This document shows positions 54,607 to 64,000 of a DNA stretch of 64,000 bases, one piece after another. The stretch's first letter is position 1. Each line of letters begins with the position of its first letter. The position numbers and the translations under genes were made by a program. Origin of the DNA: Adiantum capillus-veneris (Eukaryota > Streptophyta > Polypodiopsida > Polypodiales > Pteridaceae); NCBI GenBank assembly GCA_014529385.2, contig CM043958.1, positions 149,616,793-149,680,792 on the forward strand, read 5' to 3'. A model generated the notes under the pieces. That model did no database searches. It was not told the origin of the DNA and worked only from the letters and a program-made list of their open reading frames with translations.

Positions 54607-55850
54607 GCTCAAGATTATGGTATTGAGATTAAAGGGGAAGCAGGACCAAGTGGATTGACAGCAGAAGAAAAGGGCAAAACAAAAGTGGTAAGCATAATCC
54701 GTTTGGAGAAGAAAGAGGATGATTTGGGAGCTATGGTCATGTCTGTAGGTAAGAGGGTTACAAGAGATCATGACATGAGTGATGCAAGTCCCAGCCATAA
54801 AAGAGGGAAACAGGTTGAAACAGGTACAGGTAAAGAGAAGAAGAAGAGAAAGCCCAAGAAACATTACAATGCATCTGAATTTCCTTTGGGAGAAGGGCAA
54901 CCAAATTATAGTTTAAGGGCATATTTGGTGGGTAGAAAGGCTGATGTTACCTTTGGGCAACCCATGGAGATGTGTCCCAAGTTAAAGAGGCAATGGAAGC
55001 ACGTAGTCAACCCCATGAAGAAGGAGCCTACAAGGGGGTCAGTGAGAGTCCTATCTTTGAATGAGCTACCTGATATATGCCCTAATATGGATGCATGGCA
55101 TAAGAGGAAGTGCATTGGAGAGGCTTATATTGATGGAGGTGCACAGGTATGTGTTATTACTCAAGCTTGTGTATCAAAGTTGGGACTCAACATGGTGAAG
55201 AATTCAGGTTTTCACATAAAGCTTGCGAACCAATCAAGGGTGAGGTGCTTGGGAGTTGTAAAGGACTTGGAGGTGGATGTATTTGATGTTAAAGTGCTGG
55301 TCAATTGCCATGTTATGCCCGCAGGTATTGGTGCTTTCCCTCTCATCCTTGGAAGACCATGGTTACAGGCAACCAAAGCTATACAGGATTGGGGACATGG
55401 TACCATCACTCTCTACAATAGAAGGGGTGATAAGAAGAGGTTTGACATGGCTAGCAAGCAATCTTTGGATGCTGATTTTGATGAGAAAAGTGATGAAGAA
55501 GATTCCTCAAGTGAAGAAGAAGACAATGGGGATGATGGCAGTGAAGTGGAAGATAGCAGCGATAGTGATCTAGATGTTTCCTCCTTGTTTCTTGAAGAAG
55601 AGCATGATGAGAAACAAAGATTTCTTGGCCTTATGGAGAATGAGGATATCTCTGGTACTTATGAGCAAATTGAAGAGCTAATGCAACCCAAAGTTCAACC
55701 TAATGTCAAACAGGAGCTGATACAAGGTATGTTGTCTCCCGACTTGACTAGTCATGAGAAGGGTGAGTACCTACATATGATACAACAATTTCCCCAATTA
55801 TTCATCACTTCTTATGAGGAAATTAGATGCTTTAAGGGAGAGGAAATCCA
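54607..55850 (+). pseudogene. Gypsy-6 protease with acidic linker
   Basis: In frame with gag after the TGA. A Lys-rich part (KEKKKRKPKKHYNASEF) precedes the retropepsin-like domain with EAYIDGGAQVCVIT (catalytic Asp in DGG, near 55130) and AFPLILGRPWLQATKA. A long acidic stretch follows at about 55465-55611 (DEKSDEEDSSSEEEDNGDD and more), just before the RT. I do not know a function for it. The piece is open in itself, but the polyprotein is interrupted upstream and downstream. Confidence 0.82.
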
Positions 55851-57000
55851 CATTCCAATCAAGGAAGGAGCTCAGTCCGTACGCCAAAAGCTAAGGAGAA
55901 TGGGGCAAGTACAACTTAATGCTTTAAAGGAAGAGGTAGATAAGCTTCTTGAAGCAGGTTTCATATGTCCTGTGAGCACTGCAGAATGGGTGAGTCCTGT
56001 TGTTGTCACACCCAAGAAGGATGGAAAGTGGAGGATATGTGTTGATTTTAAGCCTCTAAACGCAGCCATGAAGAGGGATCCATACCCTCTTCCTTTCATA
56101 GATGACATACTTGATTCTATTGCAGGGCATGAGAGGTATAGCGTATGTGATGGGTTCTCTGGATATTTTTAGCTCACCTTGGCTTTAGAAGATTGAAAGA
56201 AGACCACATTTATCACGCCATGGGGATGCTTTTGTTATTGTGTGCTTCCTTTTGGTCTTATGAATGGTTGTGCGTGGTATCAAAAGCGCGTCAACAAGGT
56301 GTTCTCTCCCTTTCTTGGCAAGTTTGTGAAGGATCTTATTGATGACTTTTGTGTTTATAGCTCTAGAAAGGATCATTGTGCAAAGATTGGGATGGCATTG
56401 AAGCAATATGATGAAAGTGGAGGTCAACTCAACCCAAAGAAGTGTCATCTTGCTCAACCAAGAGTGAAGTTTTTGGGGCATATGATCTCAGAGAATGGGA
56501 TTGAAGCGGATCCTGACAAAGTGAAGGCTTTGGTGCTCCTCCCATCACCTAAAGATACAAAGCAACTTTCTACTTTTATTCAAAAGGTGAAGTATATGGC
56601 AAGGTTCGTTCCTTTGTCCTCTCAACTTCTTTATCCTCTACAATAAGTAGCAAGGTTGGATCCTCTACAATGGACAAATGAATGTGAAGAGGTTTTTCAA
56701 GGTATCAAAGAGGTTCTTGGTTCTCTTCCTGCTATGCAAGCTCCTAATTGGGATAAGGAGTTTCATGTGAATCCATCAGTAGGTGAGGATGCTATTGGAG
56801 CTATGCTTCTTCAACGAGGTAACAATTCCCACTACATGAAGCCTATCTATTGTGCTAGCAGGGTGAAGCTAGAGGTGGAAAGAGGCTATACTGAGGTGGA
56901 GCTCATTATGGTAAGCGTGATTTATGCATGTAGATGGTTTAGTCACTACCTTCTCCCTAAACCATTCACATTCCTCACTAGATACACTCTTCTACCTTAA
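55851..57000 (+). pseudogene. Gypsy-6 reverse transcriptase and first RNase H
   Basis: The RT reads FICPVSTAEWVSPVVVTPKKDGKWRICVDFKPLN, split here as AEWVSPVVVTPKKDGKW and RICVDFKPLN, then RYSVCDGFSGYF. Two in-frame stops follow (TAG 56170-56172 and TGA 56194-56196). After them come LPFGLMNGCAWYQKRVN and LIDDFCVYS, with the catalytic Asp pair. A third stop, TAA, lies at 56644-56646. The first RNase H follows, but its catalytic block reads HVNPSVGEDAIGAML, with Asn where Asp is expected, and its third block reads LTRYTLLP instead of TDH. It therefore looks inactive by sequence, and ends at TAA 56998-57000. Confidence 0.85.
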
Positions 57001-57600
57001 TTGGTGAATAGCCCTACTTTGTCAAAGAGGCTCATGAAGTGGATTGTGGAGCTACAGGAATTCCAATTCTCTTTTCTTGTTGAGGAGAGTACAAGGGCTA
57101 CATTGGCTGATTTTCTTACCTATAAGGAAAGCCCTCTTCTTCTTAAGGAGGATGCAGTGAAGAAGCAACACATGGAAGCTCCTGACATAGACAATGCCTA
57201 TCTATTGTTTTTTGATGGCTCTTACAGGAAAGCGCATGGTGAAGCTTCAGGAGGTGTGGTAATGTATGATCCTCAAGGTGCTTTGGTAACTAAAAGGAGC
57301 TTGAAGCTTACCGCACAAAGCAACAATGAAGCTGAGTATGCTACTTTGGAGAAAGGTCTCAACCTTTGCCTTGAGCTTGGCATCCGTCGTGTGAGGGTAA
57401 GAGGTGATGCTCTTTTGGTGGTTAAGCAAGTACTTGGGGTGTGGCAAAGTAAGAATCCAAGGCTGAAAAATATGTGTTTTCAAGTGAAGAATCTACTTAA
57501 GCATTTTGAAGCTTGGAGCTTAAGGCATGTGGACAGGTCTCAAAATGAAGAAGCACATGGTGCAGCGCAAGCTTCAATTGAGCAATTGTATGTGATAAGG
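57001..57600 (+). pseudogene. Gypsy-6 second (archaeal-type) RNase H
   Basis: After LSKRLMKWIVELQEFQFSF, part of the first RNase H region, a complete second RNase H fold is readable. It has YLLFFDGSYRKAHGEASGG (Asp), AQSNNEAEYATLEKGL (Glu), VRVRGDALLVVKQV (Asp) and a final RHVDRSQNEEAHGAAQ, where the last block usually carries N-AD. Dual RNase H is the hallmark of plant Tat elements. Here the second domain keeps its acidic residues while the first has lost them. The frame is uninterrupted in this part, but a stop precedes it. Confidence 0.85.
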
Positions 57601-59003
57601 GATGATTCTCCTCTTTATTTGGGAAGGGAAGCTTTAGAGAGGGAGGAAGAGTTTCTACAAACAGGTATGCTTCCATCAGAGTTGGAGAAGCCAAAAAAGT
57701 ACGCCTTCCTACGTCGTGCCAAAAGGTATGTGCTACTTGGTGATGCCTTGTATATGAAGGGGGCTGATCTTGTGATGAGAAAAGTGCCTTGGAAAGAGGA
57801 AATTTACAAAATTTTAGAGGAAAATCATGAGGGTTCTTATGGTGGTCACTTTGCTTTAAAGATCACTTTGCATAAAGTCTTGCAGGAGGGTTATGTGTGG
57901 CCAAGTGTTCAACGTGATGTTCATCATTGGTGCAAGTCTTGTAAAGAGTATCAAAGCATGGCAAATAGGGTTCTCAAATCAGAAATTAGAGGCACCATTG
58001 TGGCTTATGATGTGTTTGAGAAGTGGGGTATTGATGCAATAGGTCCTCTACCTATGACAGTTAGAGGCAAATGTTACATACTTACTGTTGTTGACTATCT
58101 ATCCAGGTGGGCCGAAGCCAAAGCTGTCAAGCACATCATGAGTAAAGATGTTTCCTTATTTATATATGAAGATATTTGCTGCAAATTTGGCATGCCATTG
58201 GAGTTACTTTCTGACAAGGGTCCAGGTTTCAGGGGAGAGTTGGTCGATTATCTATGTGAGAAGCTTCATGTGCATCGTAGGTTTATACTCCATATTATCC
58301 CCAATGCAATGGCATGAATGAAAGGTTTAATGGAGAGCTCATAAGGATGCTTACAAAGATGACAAGAAACAATGTGAAGACTTGGGATTTAGAGCTACCT
58401 TGTGCTCTATGGGCTTACAGGACTGCCATCAAATCAGGTACTGGTTTTTCTCCCTTCCATCTAGTTTTTGGCAAAGAGGCTTTACTTCCTATTGAGGTGG
58501 AGATACCAGCCTTGAAGATGATGCTAAAGCTTGAAGAAGAGCCCAATGATACATTCAAGGAAAGACTTTTATATTTGCAATGTGTACAATTGGATAGGGT
58601 GTTAGTTTTTGAGCATTATGAGCAGGTCTTGAAGAAGAATCAAGCAAAGGCAAATGAGAAGGTAAAGGACAAGGACATCAAGAAGGGTGACATGGTGCTT
58701 CGTTACAATAGTAAGCTTGAAAGTACTTTTCAAAAGAAATTTCAAATCAAGTGGCAAGGTCCTTTCTTGGTCTTAAACAGATTTCCAAATGGCACATATC
58801 AGCTTGCTGACTTAGATGGTACCCCGCATAAAGCACATGTGAATGGCTACAGGTTGAAGAAGTATATTGCAAGGTTGATGACTGTGATTGAGGATGAGCC
58901 TTCTTTCGAAGAATTTTCTGATCATGTTTCTAATGATGAAGATGAAGTGAAGACTCCCTCATGTGGTTTACAATATCTCTTTTGTGCTGTTGATCATGAA
59001 TGA
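57601..59003 (+). pseudogene. Gypsy-6 integrase
   Basis: The zinc finger reads ENHEGSYGGHFALK and HHWCKSCKEYQ. The core reads KWGIDAIGPLP (first Asp), VDYLSRWAEAKAV and LELLSDKGPGF (second Asp). A frameshift near 58300 is followed by MNERFNGELIRMLTK (the catalytic Glu), NVKTWDLELPCALWAYRT and FSPFHLVFGKEALLP. The C-terminal DNA-binding part holds KKGDMVLRY, KWQGPFLVL and GTYQLADLDG, and ends at 59003. No chromodomain follows, as expected for Tat. It would join the DNA copy to the chromosome; the frameshift between the second Asp and the Glu inactivates it. Confidence 0.88.
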
Positions 59004-59030
59004 TCTAGCAGGCTGGGGTGTGGCAAACTA
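58992..59030 (+). promoter_or_regulatory. Gypsy-6 pre-LTR hairpin and purine-rich tract
   Basis: GATCA-TGAA-TGATC (58992-59005) overlaps the end of pol and precedes the purine-rich GGCTGGGGTG next to the LTR. It is weaker than the hairpins in the other elements, but in the same position. Confidence 0.45.
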
Positions 59031-59890
59031 AGTTGGGCACATTTCTAACACCCTGTTTTTTGTAAATTTGTACATACGGACATGATGCCCAATGTAAAAA
59101 GGGCGCGTGGGCTTTCTTTTTGTGTGTTTTTTAGCTTGATTTAGCAAGCACATGTACATGCACTACAAGTCGCTAGTCTAGTGACAGCTGTCGGGCCACT
59201 GTAAGTGCCCGTGAGTGAGTTTTTTGAAGTGAGATTGGTATATAACTTAAACTCATGTACAAACTTTAAAAAGTTCAGCCAAATATCAAAAATTTGCAGG
59301 TTTTAGCTTGTTGTGCCTCCTTGGTGCTTTTGGATGCAGTTTTTTGCCCCGACTAGCCTTCTCTACGTGTAGTCGTGTTGGGACAGCTTTCTATTCACAT
59401 CAATTTTGCTCATGGCGGCGTATGGAATCAAATTTGGTCATCTTCAGCTTTCTCGCCAGTCATTTTTCAAGCTTTAAAGTGCCCCAATTGGAGTTGTGCT
59501 CATCAGGTTACGACTAGTTCTCTGTAGGGTTATGGCTATGGCAACCTAGTGGCAAATTATGTGTAGACAGATTCGGAGGGCATGTATCTATGAATTGTGG
59601 AATTGATGTTGAAGTTGTGGGTTTGTGATGTTTAATTGTGAAAGGAGAGGCTCTTGTCTTCATACACATTGGTCGGTGTGTGCTGTAAATCCGGGCTTTG
59701 ACAGGGTTTTGCTCCTATGTGACATAGTCTCTTGAGTGGGCGACGGCTAGTAAATTCCCAAGGGTCTACTCCTGTTGGACTTGTGGTGTTTCAAAGGGAT
59801 TTTGCAAAGCTTTTGGTGTCTTGTAGTTCTCTTTCAACGCTCTTGGGTGACGTCTCTATAGAGGTGTTTCAGTTTATTTGTTTCCCAACA
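59031..59890 (+). repeat. Gypsy-6 3' LTR
   Basis: 860 bp, with a mutated start (AGTTGGGCAC) and end TTTCCCAACA. It follows the 5' LTR, with a few insertions such as the extra CATCAATTTTGCT near 59400. Confidence 0.93.
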
Positions 59891-61515
59891 ACGTGGTACT
59901 GTACAAAAGTACATAGTGAATCCCCCGGGCCATGCATCTCATACATCAAATTGTTATGATTTGGCTGTTTCTAGGTTATGTGATGTGGAGGAACCTCTAT
60001 TTTTTTATGAAGCACAAAATTTAAAAAAATGGATGGTTGCCATGCAATCAGAATATGATGCACTTGTAGAAAATGAAACATGGACTTTATATTTCCCTCT
60101 TGGCAAAAAGGCCATTGGTACGAAGTGGGTTTACAAGTTGAAACGTAAGCCGGGTACGTGGTGAGATTGATCGATATAAGGCTCGACTTGCTTCAAAAGG
60201 CTATATACAAAAAAAAAAGGCATAGACTATGAAAAGACTTTTGCTCCCTCTTGTCGTATGACTAATGCTCGTTTTCTATGTGCATTGGTAGCTCATTTTG
60301 GATGGGATGTACATCAATCAAATATTGTTTCTGCTTTCTTGAATGATGATATATTTGAGGAAGTTTATGTAGCGCAACCTCGCGGTTTTGTCATAAAAGA
60401 ACAAGAATTAGATAAAAGTATACAAATGTAAGAAAGCTTTGTATGGGTTGAAGCAATATCCTCGTGCTTGTTATGAGAAAGCTAACACTCATTTGGTTAA
60501 ACGAGGATTTCGTAACAGTCAACAGAAGGCACTTTGTATGTAAAGCGTGAGGGTGATGTATTTCTCATCGTTGTTCTATATGTAGATGATTTGCAGATTA
60601 CTGGCCCAAATGAGACACATATTGCTGAATTTAAGGCTGATTTGAATGCTACTTTCAAGATGAAAGGCTTGGGACTTTTGCATCACTACTTGGACATGCA
60701 GTTTAAGCAGTGTGATGGTGGTATTGCCTTGTGTCAAACACGCTACACAGAGACATTGCTATGTAAGTTTGGACTTGAGGACTGCAAACCTATTGCTACT
60801 CCCAGGGAAATAGGTTTGAAGTTAAATCTTCATGATTTTGGTGATCCTGCCAATGTCACTCTTTACCAAACTGCTATTGGATGCCTTTATTTATGTATGC
60901 AATATGAGGCCCGATATTCAGTTTGTAGTCTCATGGGTCATCAGATTTATGCATAGCCAGGGTCTAAGCATTGGCAAGCTGCCTAGAGGATTTTTTGCTA
61001 CTTGAGTGGCACTTTACATCTTGGCTTGTTTTATCCCAAGGGGGGATCATTGCCACCAGATTTACATGTTTTTTGGACTAGATGGGGCTAGTTGTTATGA
61101 CACACGAGTATATCCATGAGTAGTTTTTGTTTCATGCTTGGCAGTTCATGCATATCATGGTTGAGCAAGAAGTAACCTACTATGGGCACTTCCAGTTGTG
61201 AAGCTAAGTACAGGGCAGTCTTTACAACTACAATTGAGTGTGTATGGCTTCGACGCCTTATGGCTATTTGGGTGTTAGACAGGACACTACCAACATCATC
61301 TACACTAACAGTCACAACACATTGGGAGTTGTGAGGAACCCAATTTTTCATGCTCGCAGAAAGCACACTGAGGTGCATTATCACAACAGGAGAGATCAGC
61401 TTGGCTTATCTGCTGACACATGGCAACCTTGCAGATCTTTTCACAAAGGCATTGTCTCATGAGAAGTTCAAAGCTTTTCGCAATTCTTTGGGCTTACTCC
61501 CCTTTGTGGATTGAT
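59891..61515 (+). pseudogene. Copia-5 reverse transcriptase and RNase H, broken
   Basis: The RT begins with KKWMVAMQSEYDALVENETW and KAIGTKWVYKLKRK (59916-60164), typical of copia. It becomes unreadable through frameshifts at 60165-60530, then continues with LYVDDLQITGPNETHIAEF (60534-60956; YVDD catalytic), HHYLDMQFKQCDGGIALC and LEDCKPIATP. RNase H residues follow in several frames (LADLFTKALSHEKFKAF near 61430, ending PFVD at about 61515). Nearly every segment has a close match in Copia-7. Integrase, protease and most of gag of this copy are absent from the window. Confidence 0.85.
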
Positions 61516-61591
61516 CATGTCCTTAGGGCATGGCACTCCCCTATACACTATGTGCTAACTCTCATTCACCGCATCACTCACAAGGGGGATT

Positions 61592-61818
61592 TGTTACCAT
61601 ATATATGTGATAGTGATGTGTGTAACACACTTAGGACCATTGGGGCATTTTTTCCCTCACTAAGAGGTTTTTCCCCCCGTGCATTGTATATACACCCATT
61701 ATTCTAGGGCTAACTTATCTTTCCATTGTGCACTAAGCAATAGACTCTCTGTTGTGTGCCTTGAGCTTCTTCATCTTCTCCAAGCTATGTGTGTTTCCCA
61801 GCAACCCTATTTCCAACT
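61592..61818 (+). repeat. Copia-5 3' LTR
   Basis: It follows the purine tract CAAGGGGGATT and starts TGTTACCATATATATG. It ends TTCCAACT, where a final A is expected, followed by the GTGTA target duplication. Confidence 0.92.
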
Positions 61819-61823
61819 GTGTA

Positions 61824-62421
61824 GAGGGAAGTGATGTCTCCAATGCTTGTGTGTATGCTCTCTTCAATGTGTGCATGTACATTGTGCATTCCATGCATGA
61901 TTGATAACTAATGCTTTCTTTGTTGGCTGTAGATTGTAGATCAAGTAGGATTGAGTGAGTGAGTGGGATTGAGAAGACCTACCTTCACTAGACTTCATAA
62001 CTATTGTAGCTAGGGTAGATTGACAATTAGGACTAGGTTAAGTAAACAATTAATTAGGATTTACATTTTGTATAGTTTACTTTTTTGCACAAAATATGGA
62101 CAAGATAAATATCTTGCCTAACCAAACTTTCCCTTTGAGAGGCCTTGAGCTTGGGAGCCTCATGCTCTACCTAGCCATCCCCTATTGCGATTCCCATTGG
62201 GCCGTTGGCTTCACATTACTTCCCCTTGGAGAGGCGTTTTCATCCTCAAAAATAAAAGCGGGGCATTTCTTCTTAAGAACACTAATGTTTTCCCCAGTGG
62301 CACTTTTTCAGGTCTATCTTTCCACTTAGCTAATTCTTGGTGACACACATGATGATGAGTACGTAAATCACGATAGTCAAGAATGTGCTCGGGTTCATGC
62401 AGCTGACTGGGAGGTTCAATG
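61824..62421. other. Spacer between two convergent copia elements, no gene seen
   Basis: About 600 bp without recognised coding or repeat structure. It separates the 3' LTRs of Copia-5 (plus) and Copia-7 (minus). Confidence 0.6.
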
Positions 62422-62648
62422 TGTTGGAATTAGGGTTGCAGAGAAACACACACAGCTTGGAGAAGACGAAGGAAGCTCAAGGCACACAATAGAGAGTGTA
62501 TTACTTAGTGTGCAATGGAAAGATAGATAGCCCTAGAGTGATGGGCGTATATATAATGCACGGGGGAAAAAACCTCCTAAAGAGGGAAAAAATGCCCCGG
62601 CGGTCCTAGTGTGTTCACACACATCACTACCACATGTATATGGTAACA
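62422..62648 (-). repeat. Copia-7 3' LTR
   Basis: 227 bp, TGTTACCATATACATG...AATTCCAACA on the minus strand. A TATA box (TTATATATACG on the minus strand, 62548-62557) is conserved in weaker form in the Copia-5 LTRs. Confidence 0.94.
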
Positions 62649-62723
62649 AATCCCCCCTGGAGTGATGCGGTGAACGAGAGCTGGCACATGAGTAAAGGGA
62701 AGTGCCATGCCCTGAGGACATGA

Positions 62724-64000
62724 TCAGTCCACAAAGGGGACTAAGCCCAAAGCTTTGCGGAAAGCTTCAAGCTTCTCACGAGACAATGCCTTTGTGAAAA
62801 GATATGCAAGGTTGTCCTGTGTTGGCACATAAGCCAAGTTGATCTCTCCTGCTGAGAACCTCTCCCTGACATAGTGGTAATGCACCTCAATGTACTTTGT
62901 GCGAGCATGAAAAACTAGGTTCCTCGCAACTGCCAATGCGCTCTATTTGTCAGTGTAGATAGTGTTGGCAGTGTCCTGTCCAACACCCAAATTAGCCATA
63001 AGACGTCTGAGCCATACACACTCAACCGTAGCTGTGAAGACTGCCCTGTACTCTGCCTCACAACTCGAAGTGGCCACAGTAGGTTGCTTCTTGCTCAACC
63101 ATGATATACATGAACTGCCAAGCATGAAACAAAAACCACTTGTGGACACTCGCGTGTCAAAACAACCAGCCCAATCTGAGTCCGAAAAAGCATGTAAGTC
63201 TGGCGGCAATGATCCCCCCTTGGGATAAAACAAGCCAAGATGTAAAGTGCCACTAAGGTAGCGGAAAATCCTCTTGACAGCCTGCCAATGCTTAGACCCT
63301 TGGCTACGCATAAATCTGTTGACGTGTGAGACTGCAAACTGAATATTTGGCCTCGTGTTGCATACATAAATGAGGCAGCCAACAGCATTTTGGTAAAGAG
63401 TGACATCAGCAGGATCACTAGCATCATATAGACTCAACTTCAAACGTGTTTCCATGGGAGTGGCAATAGGTTTGCAATCCTCAAGTCCAAACTTACATAG
63501 CAATGTTTCTATGTAACTTTTCTGACACAAAGCAATACCACCATCACACTGCTTAAACTGTATACCCAAGTAATGATGCAACAGCCCCAAATCTTTCATC
63601 TTGAAAGTAGCATTCAAATCAGCCTTAAATTCAGCAATATGTCTCTCATTTGGTCCAGTGATCAGCAAATCATCGACATAAAGAACCACAAGGAGAAGTA
63701 TATCATCCTCATGCTTTACATACAATGTGCTTTCTGTTGGACTGTTACGAAAGCCTCGTTTCACCAAATGAGTGTCAGCTTTCTCATACCAAGCACGAGG
63801 AGATTGCTTCAACCCATACAAAGCCTTCTTACATCTGCACACTTTGTCCTCTTGTCCTTTTATGACAAAACCGCGAGGCTGCGTTACATAAACTTCCTCA
63901 AATATGTCAACATTCAAGAAAGCAGTAACAATGTCTGATTGATGTACATCCCAACCAAAATGAGCTACCAATGCACATAGAAAATGCACAGTAGTCATAC
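62724..64000 (-). pseudogene. Copia-7 reverse transcriptase and RNase H, one in-frame stop, partial
   Basis: The minus-strand frame from the window edge encodes HFGWDVHQSDIVTAFLN (first catalytic Asp), YGLKQSPRAWYEK, LYVDDLLITGP (Asp109 and Asp110 of the visible frame), LGLLHHYLGIQF and LEDCKPIATP. RNase H follows: HAFSDSDWAGC (Asp) and ISWLSKKQPTVATSSCEAEYRAV (given here as SSCEAEYRAV for the Glu). A single in-frame TAG at 62943-62945 interrupts RNase H where the copia motif continues SALAVARN. The same frame then reads to PFVD and a stop at 62724. It is much better preserved than Copia-5. The 5' part of pol and gag lie beyond the window. Confidence 0.9.

Larger units (their letters stand above)
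52786..59890 (+). mobile_element. Gypsy-6: Tat-type Ty3/gypsy element with two RNase H domains
   Basis: LTRs lie at 52786-53630 and 59031-59890, with termini TGTTGGG...CCCAACA forming a perfect 7-bp inverted repeat in the 5' copy. The order is gag, protease, RT, RNase H, second (archaeal-type) RNase H, integrase. It has no chromodomain. The second RNase H places it in the Tat group of the Ogre/Tat/Athila lineage. The flanks share ACGT (52782-52785 and 59891-59894), a candidate target duplication. The right flank reads directly into Copia-5 RT. Five in-frame stops and one frameshift make it inactive. Confidence 0.93.
35113..61818 (+). mobile_element. Copia-5: Ty1/copia element filled with nested insertions
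   Basis: A 222-bp LTR (35113-35334) with a perfect tRNA-Met primer-binding site and the gag start lies at the left. RT, RNase H, purine tract and matching LTR (61592-61818) lie 24 kb to the right. The 5-bp flanks agree: GTGTA at 35108-35112 and 61819-61823. Only the RT-RNase H end and the gag beginning are recognisable; protease and integrase are missing and were probably deleted. Between 36100 and 59891 lie Element-X, Gypsy-4, other repeats and Gypsy-6. Confidence 0.85.
62422..64000 (-). mobile_element. Copia-7: Ty1/copia element, runs off the window
   Basis: The 3' LTR lies at 62422-62648, the purine tract CCAGGGGGGATT at 62649-62660, and RNase H and RT extend to the right edge on the minus strand. 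It is the same family as Copia-5, in opposite orientation. The 5' half and the second flank lie outside the window, so the target duplication cannot be checked. Confidence 0.93.

Noticed and set aside
54133-54900. 255-codon open frame on the minus strand
   Set aside because: It is antisense to Gypsy-6 gag and pol, shows no family motif, and its His/Thr/Leu-rich content mirrors the coding strand.
52782-59895. Firm 5-bp target duplication for Gypsy-6
   Set aside because: Only ACGT is shared at the flanks (CACGT against ACGTG, offset by one base), so it is listed only as a candidate.
35100-61823. Endogenous pararetrovirus sequence
   Set aside because: All RT regions come with integrase or copia-type features and LTRs; no movement or coat protein frame was found.
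1-64000. tRNA or rRNA genes
   Set aside because: No cloverleaf with A and B boxes and no rRNA core sequence was seen; the tRNA-like matches are primer-binding sites of retroelements.

Overview
The window is a stretch of plant nuclear DNA made almost entirely of transposable elements. I see no convincing host protein-coding gene, rRNA, tRNA or CRISPR array. The evidence for a land plant with a large, repeat-rich genome is the set of plant-type elements: chromodomain Ty3/gypsy elements primed by initiator tRNA-Met, a Tat-type gypsy element with a second RNase H, plant-type Ty1/copia elements, and a hAT-like DNA element. I cannot name the species.

Left part (1-15.4 kb): AT-rich sequence with diverged direct repeats and one old, badly broken minus-strand chromodomain gypsy element (coding remnant 6.2-10.6 kb, 'Gypsy-1'). 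A related non-coding repeat recurs at 3.47-5.67, about 10.6-11.8 and 12.19-15.3 kb; these are probably long, diverged LTRs of its family.

Middle part (15.4-34.3 kb): a three-level nest. A (GT)n microsatellite was split by plus-strand Gypsy-2 (15498-34213). Its 3' LTR was then hit by sibling Gypsy-3 (23923-34002, target duplication AATGC). The gag of Gypsy-3 was in turn hit by a 1479-bp non-autonomous hAT-like element (26706-28184, 8-bp target duplication). Gypsy-2 and Gypsy-3 carry many frameshifts, stops and deletions.

Right part (35.1-61.8 kb): a Ty1/copia element (Copia-5, LTRs 35113-35334 and 61592-61818, target duplication GTGTA) has been filled with later insertions. These are a minus-strand element known mainly from its 3' LTR and pre-LTR region (Element-X, 36.1 kb onward); a nearly intact, very young minus-strand Gypsy-4 (40247-49149, LTRs of 1590 bp each, target duplication GAGAA); an array of hairpin repeats at 50.25-50.6 kb; and a Tat-type Gypsy-6 (52786-59890). 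A second copia copy on the minus strand (Copia-7, 62422 to the window edge) lies tail-to-tail with Copia-5.

Gypsy-2, -3 and -4 are one family. Gag has an Arg/Ser-rich central part and a zinc knuckle, followed by protease, reverse transcriptase, RNase H, integrase with GPF motif, and chromodomain. Comparing the copies reveals likely functional RNA and DNA signals outside the genes: a 50-nt branched stem-loop with compensatory changes in the gag leader, a hairpin with a four-base loop just upstream of the polypurine tract (also present in the other gypsy-type elements here), and repeated paired inverted CCAAT boxes plus GACAC(A/T)TGTC sites in the LTRs. All comparisons were made by eye; no alignment, folding or database search was run.
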